The notes under the pieces are model-generated. The model saw only the letters and a program-made list of their open reading frames with translations. It searched no databases and was not told the DNA's origin. Of a stretch of DNA of 27,632 bases, positions 23,685 through 27,632 are shown in pieces (within the stretch, counting starts at the first letter, position 1; each line of letters starts with the position of its first letter). Both the position numbers and the translations under genes were made by a program. The stretch is from an uncultured Peptococcaceae bacterium (GTDB lineage: Bacteria; Bacillota; Dehalobacteriia; UBA4068). The DNA lies in NCBI GenBank assembly GCA_947307285.1, contig CAMZIS010000001.1, positions 1-27,632 on the forward strand. The letters run 5' to 3'.

Positions 23685-24248
23685 TCAACCCTCCTGCCGG
23701 TCGGCGACCTTGACTACCTGCACCCTGACCCGGCGCGGCACCACGCCGGTCATGGCGGTCACCTGCTCGTTCACGGCCTGGCGCACGGCGGCGCCCACCG
23801 CGGGCAGGGCCTCGTCCGTAGGCACGGTCACGTTCAGGTCGATGTTCAGGCCGTCGTTGACCACAGCCAGATTGGTGTTGAGGCCCTTGACCTGAGGCAC
23901 GCTGTTGGCGGCCCGGCGCACCACGTTGTCGATGGCGGACAGGGAGATCTCGATCTCGTTGCCCTCTTCGGTGGCCACCTTGATGCGGTTGGCCTTCTTG
24001 GTGCGGGAAAAGGCCACGATGAACAGGAGCACGGCCAGGATCACCAGCACGGCGAAGGCGACGATGGGCTGCCACAGATGGCGGCTTTCCACGAAGATCT
24101 GCTTCAGATTATAGACCAGGCAGCGGTCCAGATAATCCACGGCCCGCTGACCGAATTCGTGGTCGATCAGGGCCAGCGCAGTGACGGCGGCGGCGGCCAG
24201 GGACAGCAGACCGCCCAGAGCCACCAGAACTCTGCGTAAACTTTCCAT
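23685..24248 (-). CDS. amaP: AmaP, Asp23 membrane anchor protein
   Basis: AmaP anchors Asp23 to the membrane in staphylococci, as part of a cell-wall-linked stress system. The 187-residue protein has two membrane segments (about 8-28 and 60-82) flanking a region of about 30 residues. After it comes a cytosolic Asp23-like domain (about 90-182) with IEISLSAIDNVVRRAANSVP, LNIDLNVTVPTDEALPAV and VTAMTGVVPRRVRVQVVKV. Such a two-helix hairpin plus an Asp23-like domain is the AmaP architecture. The ATG has a GGGGAG site. It is separated from asp23 by 183 bases of hairpin-rich sequence but has no gap to the DUF2273 gene. Confidence 0.88.
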   Translation of the reverse strand: MESLRRVLVALGGLLSLAAAAVTALALIDHEFGQRAVDYLDRCLVYNLKQIFVESRHLWQPIVAFAVLVILAVLLFIVAFSRTKKANRIKVATEEGNEIEISLSAIDNVVRRAANSVPQVKGLNTNLAVVNDGLNIDLNVTVPTDEALPAVGAAVRQAVNEQVTAMTGVVPRRVRVQVVKVADRQEG

Positions 24249-24279
24249 TTGGGTACTCCCCTTTCTGTGAAAACGGCCG

Positions 24280-24420
24280 CGCGGTCTCCCCGCGACCGGG
24301 ATGAGGCAACGGAAGCGGCTGCGCTATACGCCTTTACCGCAGCAGGAAGACCTGCCGCGGTAAGCGTCGGACTGCAGCCGGCTCCGGGCTGCCAAACATG
24401 GGCCGGCAGAAAGCCGGCCC
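24280..24420 (-). promoter_or_regulatory. Cluster of four hairpins between asp23 and amaP
   Basis: The 183-base gap holds no gene that I can support. In minus-strand order it contains: GGGCCGGC/GCCGGCCC (24420-24400, loop 5); GCAGCC/GGCTGC (24392-24374); a 13-pair stem TTACCGCGGCAGG/CCTGCTGCGGTAA with a 4-nt loop (24363-24334), whose one imperfect pair is G-U only on the transcribed strand; and CGCGG/CCGCG (24294-24280). None is followed by a clear T-tract on the minus strand. It may be an mRNA-processing or stabilising element, a leaky terminator, or a small RNA. Confidence 0.65.
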
Positions 24421-24431
24421 TTATTTTCGAA

Positions 24432-24845
24432 TCATTCGGCGGGAGCTTCTTCGGCCGGGGCGGGTTCCGGTTCGGGGAAGGCAACGCCCTGCACGTGGAC
24501 GTTGACTTCGCGGCAGGCCAGGCCGGTCATGCTTTCCACGGTGGCCTTAACGCCTTCCTGCACCTGCTTGGCCACCTCGCCGATGGCCACGCCGTACTTG
24601 ACGATGACGTAGATATCCAAAGCGGCGTCGTTTTCGTTGACGTCCACCTTGACGCCCTTGGTCATCTGCTTGCGGCCCAACATCTGGGCCAGGCCGGAGG
24701 TGATACCGCCGCTCATGCCGGCCACGCCGGGGATCTCGGAGGCGGCCATGCTGGCGATGGTGGCGACCACGTCGGAGGCGATGCGGATGGCGCCGACGCT
24801 GTTTTCTTCGGTAGTTTCGATGATCTTTTCTTCGTTTTCTGTCAT
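24432..24845 (-). CDS. Asp23/Gls24-family envelope stress protein
   Basis: This 137-residue cytosolic protein belongs to the Asp23 (alkaline shock) family; B. subtilis YqhY is the homolog in this genomic location. Family patterns are IRIASDVVATIASMAASEIP (20-39), GVKVDVNENDAALDIYVIVK (64-83), YGVAIGEVAKQVQEGVKATV and LACREVNVHVQGVAF. The C-terminal tail is short, with Pro, Ala and Glu. The ATG has an AAGGAGGAA site and its own promoter at 24906-24934. It is the first gene of a unit leading into amaP, DUF2273 and nusB. In B. subtilis accB and accC lie between spoIIIAH and yqhY; they are absent here. Confidence 0.92.
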   Translation of the reverse strand: MTENEEKIIETTEENSVGAIRIASDVVATIASMAASEIPGVAGMSGGITSGLAQMLGRKQMTKGVKVDVNENDAALDIYVIVKYGVAIGEVAKQVQEGVKATVESMTGLACREVNVHVQGVAFPEPEPAPAEEAPAE

Positions 24846-24888
24846 TTTTTCTTCCTCCTTATTTCAATGGAGCACAGAAATAATCAGC

Positions 24889-24902
24889 ACTATATAGATA
24901 GT
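24889..24902. promoter_or_regulatory. Inverted repeat at the asp23 transcription start
   Basis: ACTAT and ATAGT flank a 4-base spacer. The repeat begins four bases downstream of the -10 box and covers the expected transcription start, a classic position for a repressor operator. It is short and A+T-rich, so chance is possible. Confidence 0.35.
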
Positions 24903-24905
24903 TTT

Positions 24906-24934
24906 ATTATATCAGAAGGATCATCGATTTACAA
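24906..24934 (-). promoter_or_regulatory. SigmaA-type promoter of asp23
   Basis: On the minus strand, TTGTAA (24934-24929) and TATAAT (24911-24906) are 17 bases apart, with TGA before the -10 box. The -35 box lies inside the last codons of spoIIIAH. It separates the vegetative asp23 unit from the sporulation operon upstream. Confidence 0.8.
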
Positions 24935-25514
24935 TAATAACATTCTCAAAACTGACGCCGCAGCATTCTGCCGTCACATTGGCGATTCGGGAGGCGTCCG
25001 CAGCGGTCAGCTCCAGGTCGCAGATGACGGTGGCCTGTTCGCCGCTGACCAGCACCACGGTCTCGCCGAAGCCCCGGGCCCGCAGCAGGCTTTCCGCTGC
25101 GGCTTCGTTTTCGATAGCCCGGGATACAGCCAGCTTCCGCTGTTCCGCCTCGCTTTTCGCCTCCTCGCTGGCAGCCGGATCGGCCATGATCTCCTGCAAC
25201 AGGGCCAGTTCCTCTTCGCGGCTGCTCTCCCGCTCCAGCCGGTAGGCGGCGAACAGGGCCTCCGCTTCCTCGGCCTCCGTCCTCTGCTCTACCTCCTCCT
25301 CCTTTTCCTGCTCCGCGGCCTGAGGCAGGGCGTTCACATCCACCGCGGGCTGCTCCAGGGTAAGCCCTCCGGTCGCGCCGTTGGCGCTGATATCCCAATA
25401 GGCGATACCCGCGCAGATGAGGGCGAACACCAGCAGGCCCAGGCGGGCGGGCCGCAGGCTGCGCCGCTGTTTCTCACCGGTCTCGCGCTTGCTTTTGGTC
25501 CAGCCAAACATCAT
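24921..25514 (-). CDS. spoIIIAH: SpoIIIAH, stage III sporulation channel protein
   Basis: SpoIIIAH sits in the mother-cell membrane and pairs with forespore SpoIIQ across the intermembrane space. The 197-residue protein (218 in B. subtilis) has a basic cytosolic N-terminus, one membrane segment (about 24-40), a long charged helical region (about 60-140), and a C-terminal ring-building domain of the YscJ/FliF type. That domain includes AESLLRARGFGETVVLVSGE, TVICDLELTAADASRIANV and FENVIIVN. The ATG at 25514 overlaps the spoIIIAG stop as ATGA, with GGGAG upstream. A second ATG follows at once, so Met1 or Met2 cannot be separated. The -35 box of the asp23 promoter is embedded in its last codons. 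It is the last gene of the spoIIIA operon. Confidence 0.9.
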   Translation of the reverse strand: MMFGWTKSKRETGEKQRRSLRPARLGLLVFALICAGIAYWDISANGATGGLTLEQPAVDVNALPQAAEQEKEEEVEQRTEAEEAEALFAAYRLERESSREEELALLQEIMADPAASEEAKSEAEQRKLAVSRAIENEAAAESLLRARGFGETVVLVSGEQATVICDLELTAADASRIANVTAECCGVSFENVIIVNR

Positions 25515-26077
25515 AAAACATCGCTCCCTTCTCCTTCGATGACTGCGATCTGACTCGTTTTCAGTCCCAGCAGGCTTTTGACAGCCGCGTAGAGCCGTTC
25601 CCTGACCTGGGGGTCGCCTGCCCCTTCCGCCACCACCACCACGCCCCGGACCGCAGCGGCCTCCTGCCGTACCAGCAGGGGTTGATCCCCCACCGTGGCC
25701 ACGCTGACCCGGCGGCCTTCGCTGAGCTGCTCGCCTTCCCCGTCCGTCCGCCGCTCGCTGGAATCCTCGCTTTCCGTGGCGTAGACCGCGGCGCTGCCGG
25801 CGCTGTACCAAACCGCCACCCGCACCCGGCCTGCGCCCTTGACCTGGGAGAGGATAGCTTCCAGCTCCCGTTGGAGCAGGTCCTCCGACACGGCGGCGGA
25901 AACGGCGGCGGGCTGCTCCGCTGCCTTTTCCTCAGCCCCTTCCGCAGGCCAGAGCCGGACCAGGCTGAGCAGGGCCACGCCTAAGGCCAGCGCCAGCAGC
26001 AAGTTTTTCACTCGGCGACGGTCTTTTTCCGGCAGTTCCCGCCAGCGGTCGGCCGGCTTTTTTGTCCCTTCGTCCAT
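25511..26077 (-). CDS. spoIIIAG: SpoIIIAG, stage III sporulation channel ring protein
   Basis: SpoIIIAG forms a large ring in the space between mother cell and forespore. The 188-residue protein has a charged cytosolic N-terminus (MDEGTKKPADRWRELPEKDR), one membrane segment (about 24-42), and a periplasm-like domain. Recognisable parts are LLQRELEAILSQVKGAGRVR, VAVWYSAGSAAVYATES, PLLVRQEAAAVRGVVVVAEG, and then VRERLYAAVKSLLGLKTSQI near the end. The ATG at 26077 has a strong GGGGAGG site; an open frame of 11 more codons upstream lacks one and would run into the end of spoIIIAF. The end overlaps spoIIIAH by four bases. It is somewhat shorter than B. subtilis SpoIIIAG. Confidence 0.9.
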   Translation of the reverse strand: MDEGTKKPADRWRELPEKDRRRVKNLLLALALGVALLSLVRLWPAEGAEEKAAEQPAAVSAAVSEDLLQRELEAILSQVKGAGRVRVAVWYSAGSAAVYATESEDSSERRTDGEGEQLSEGRRVSVATVGDQPLLVRQEAAAVRGVVVVAEGAGDPQVRERLYAAVKSLLGLKTSQIAVIEGEGSDVL

Positions 26078-26091
26078 ATGAGACCTCCCCT

Positions 26092-26595
26092 TCAGATCAG
26101 TTCGCGGCATTCCAGCCGTGCCGCGTCCAGCGAATAAAAGCCGCAGATCAGCTTTGCCGCCTCTTTTGCCCGTTCCGGCTCCGGGGACCGGATATAGAGG
26201 ACGACACGCGCCAGACCGCCCCCGTCGTCCAGCGTCACTTCGGCCCGGGCCTCCTCCACGCCGGAGACCAGCTCAGCCAGGGCCGAGATCTGGGCGGCAA
26301 GCTGCGATTCCTGTTCCCTGCGGCCTTCGTCGCGCAGCTGCCGTCCTATTTCCTCGCCCTGCTCCGCGTACAGCTCGCCCTGCTCCTGCAAAGGCGCGGC
26401 GGCCGGCACCAGCTCCGCCTTTTCGATAAGCGACGGCAGGCGGCCCAGGGGCACGGTCACGGCGGCCAGCAGGGTCAGGCCCATGACCAGCCGCACGAAG
26501 CGGGCCAGGGAGCCCGGCGGCAGCATCATTTCCAACAGTGAATAGAGCAGCAGCAACAGGATGAGACTGCACACGATCTGCAGCAAACGTTCCAT
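26092..26595 (-). CDS. spoIIIAF: SpoIIIAF, stage III sporulation membrane protein
   Basis: This 167-residue protein of the spoIIIA operon has two N-terminal membrane segments (about 4-24 and 32-50). An extracytoplasmic domain follows, with a Glu/Gln-rich helical part (about 68-110) and a final alpha/beta part (VEEARAEVTLDDGGG, ARVVLYIRSPEP). It is thought to be one of the ring-forming components of the feeding-tube channel. The start has a GAGGTGA site. The 5' end is part of an 80-base-period duplication that also covers the 3' end of spoIIIAE, so its upstream region is unusually long for this operon. The next gene, spoIIIAG, starts 14 bases after the stop. Confidence 0.88.
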   Translation of the reverse strand: MERLLQIVCSLILLLLLYSLLEMMLPPGSLARFVRLVMGLTLLAAVTVPLGRLPSLIEKAELVPAAAPLQEQGELYAEQGEEIGRQLRDEGRREQESQLAAQISALAELVSGVEEARAEVTLDDGGGLARVVLYIRSPEPERAKEAAKLICGFYSLDAARLECRELI

Positions 26596-26707
26596 CTTCT
26601 CACCTCATCATCATGGTCACGCTGCCCGGGCGGCAGTAAGATATTCCTGCATAGTACCTGCAGCAAACCTTTTCGTTTTTCACCGCATCATCATAGTCAC
26701 GCTGCCC
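26578..26707 (-). repeat. Degenerate tandem duplication of the spoIIIAE/spoIIIAF junction
   Basis: The 50 bases 26578-26627 align without gaps to 26658-26707 with 41 identities, an exact offset of 80. One copy (26658-26707) contains the spoIIIAE stop and its last codons; the other (26578-26627) contains the spoIIIAF start and a second, non-coding copy of the same spoIIIAE end (encoding GSVTMMMR then stop). In the first copy the spoIIIAF start-like sequence has lost its ATG. It explains the 84-base gap between the two genes. Confidence 0.85.
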
Positions 26708-27632
26708 ATAGCCACGGTGAGGGCCAGGGCGAAAAAGGCGAAGAGCCCGGCCACGGCCAAAGCGGCGAACATCAGGGTCAGGGACTGGCCCAGGCCGTTC
26801 AAGGCCGCGGACAGGTTTTCGTCCCCCAGAGGCTGGGCCAGGGCTCCCGTCAGGCGGAACAGCAGGGCCTGGACCAGGATGCGCACCGCAGGCACGCCGC
26901 AGATCAGCAGCAGGGCCAGAGCGCCGCTAAGGCCCAGCGTGCCTTTTAAGGCCAGCACCGTGCCGAGGACGCTGTCCAGGCTGTCCGCCAGGGCCCGGCC
27001 CACCAGAGGTATAAAGGCGCCGCTGGCCGTCTTTACCGCCTTCACCGCCAGCCCGTCCCGGCCGGCGGAGGCCAGTCCCGACAGGCTGAGGAAGGCCACG
27101 AAGACAGTGGTGATGACGCTGAGCAGCCCTATTGCCACGTCCCGGCACAGGCCGGCCAGTCGGCTCACGTTGAAGGAGGGGGCCAGCTGTGAGCAGAGTC
27201 TGAGCAGCGCGCCGCACCAGATCAGGGGAAATACCGCATTCTTCAGCAGCTCCATCAGCAGGTTCAGGCAAAAGAGCAGCGCCGGGGCAAGCGTGGCCGC
27301 GGTGCTGACCCCGCCCAAGGCCGCCAGCAGGGGCATGAGCAGGGGCAGCAGCAGAAACAGCAGCTGCGACACATCGTTCACCGCCCGCTGCGCCGCCTGC
27401 ATGCAGGAGGAAAAGGAAGTCAGGGCCAGAGACAGCAGGAGCAGGCTGACCACCCAGGCGGAGAGAGCCGCGACGCGGCCCTCGGACAGACTGTCCCGCA
27501 GCAGGGTGAGCAGCAGAGACAGCAAAGCCAGGGCCAGCAGACGGGCCAGCAGCCCGGCGCTGTTTTTCAGCTCTCCCAGCAACAGGGAGGAAAAAAGCCC
27601 GCTCAGGCGGGGTATGACGCCGGCGTCAGCCT
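26680..27632 (-). CDS. spoIIIAE: SpoIIIAE, stage III sporulation membrane protein (5' end missing)
   Basis: This polytopic protein of the spoIIIA operon is about 400 residues in B. subtilis and probably part of the mother-cell side of the channel. About 317 codons are seen. The frame is open to the window edge without a stop, so the N-terminus, probably with a signal peptide, lies outside; a TTG at 27582 is not a credible start. The visible part has several hydrophobic segments separated by LTSFSSCMQAAQRAVNDVSQ, LLMELLKNAVFPLIWCGALL, VKAVKTASGAFIPLVGRALA and DSLDSVLGTVLALKGTLG, blocks typical of SpoIIIAE. The C-terminus MGSVTMMMR is copied again in the intergenic region. The order AE-AF-AG-AH matches other spore formers. 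Confidence 0.92.
   Translation of the reverse strand, partial: ADAGVIPRLSGLFSSLLLGELKNSAGLLARLLALALLSLLLTLLRDSLSEGRVAALSAWVVSLLLLSLALTSFSSCMQAAQRAVNDVSQLLFLLLPLLMPLLAALGGVSTAATLAPALLFCLNLLMELLKNAVFPLIWCGALLRLCSQLAPSFNVSRLAGLCRDVAIGLLSVITTVFVAFLSLSGLASAGRDGLAVKAVKTASGAFIPLVGRALADSLDSVLGTVLALKGTLGLSGALALLLICGVPAVRILVQALLFRLTGALAQPLGDENLSAALNGLGQSLTLMFAALAVAGLFAFFALALTVAMGSVTMMMR

Noticed and set aside
24400..24428. Hairpin with T-rich tail as a plus-strand terminator
   Set aside because: On the plus strand the stem is followed by TTATTTT, but no plus-strand gene ends here. It is more simply part of the hairpin cluster after asp23.

Overview
The window is a G+C-rich piece of a Firmicutes (Bacillota) chromosome in which every supported gene lies on the minus strand. 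Genes are therefore described from high to low coordinates. The spoIIIA genes point to an endospore former. The set asp23-amaP-DUF2273-nusB, a TsaD-like paralog beside xseA, and hslUV with trmFO, topA and dprA suggest a Clostridia or Peptococcia-type lineage; Negativicutes cannot be excluded. No species call is possible from sequence alone.

Layout in transcription order: (1) the end of the spoIIIA operon (spoIIIAE cut by the window edge, AF, AG, AH), which builds the mother-cell-to-forespore channel; (2) asp23, a 183-nt gap full of hairpins, amaP, a small DUF2273 membrane protein, nusB with a long N-terminal extension, a TsaD/Kae1 paralog, xseA, xseB and ispA, mostly overlapping or abutting; (3) a lipoprotein, the lipid II flippase murJ and a TagO/WecA-type transferase; (4) a membrane-anchored SH3b protein followed by two terminators; (5) dprA-topA-trmFO-xerC-hslV-hslU; (6) rpsB-tsf-(terminator-like hairpin)-pyrH-frr; (7) a 55-residue 2[4Fe-4S] ferredoxin between a strong hairpin and a terminator; (8) uppS-cdsA-dxr-rseP-ispG, with ispG running off the other edge.

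A common theme is isoprenoid and envelope supply. Dxr and IspG belong to the MEP pathway, IspA makes the allylic diphosphate and UppS makes undecaprenyl diphosphate. TagO and MurJ use or flip the resulting lipid carrier, CdsA feeds phospholipid synthesis and RseP cleaves membrane proteins. The rest is translation (S2, EF-Ts, RRF), UMP kinase, DNA topology and repair, tRNA methylation and proteolysis.

I found no mobile element, CRISPR array, tRNA, rRNA or defence system, and nothing I would call a whole new system. The best leads are small: strongly structured intercistronic RNAs (frr-fdx and asp23-amaP) whose wobble pairs only work on the transcribed strand; a decayed tandem duplication of the spoIIIAE/spoIIIAF junction; an uncharacterised TsaD-like gene fixed between nusB and xseA; a NusB with a basic, Ala-rich extension; active-site substitutions in Dxr and IspA; and five promoters that all carry TGA just upstream of the -10 box.
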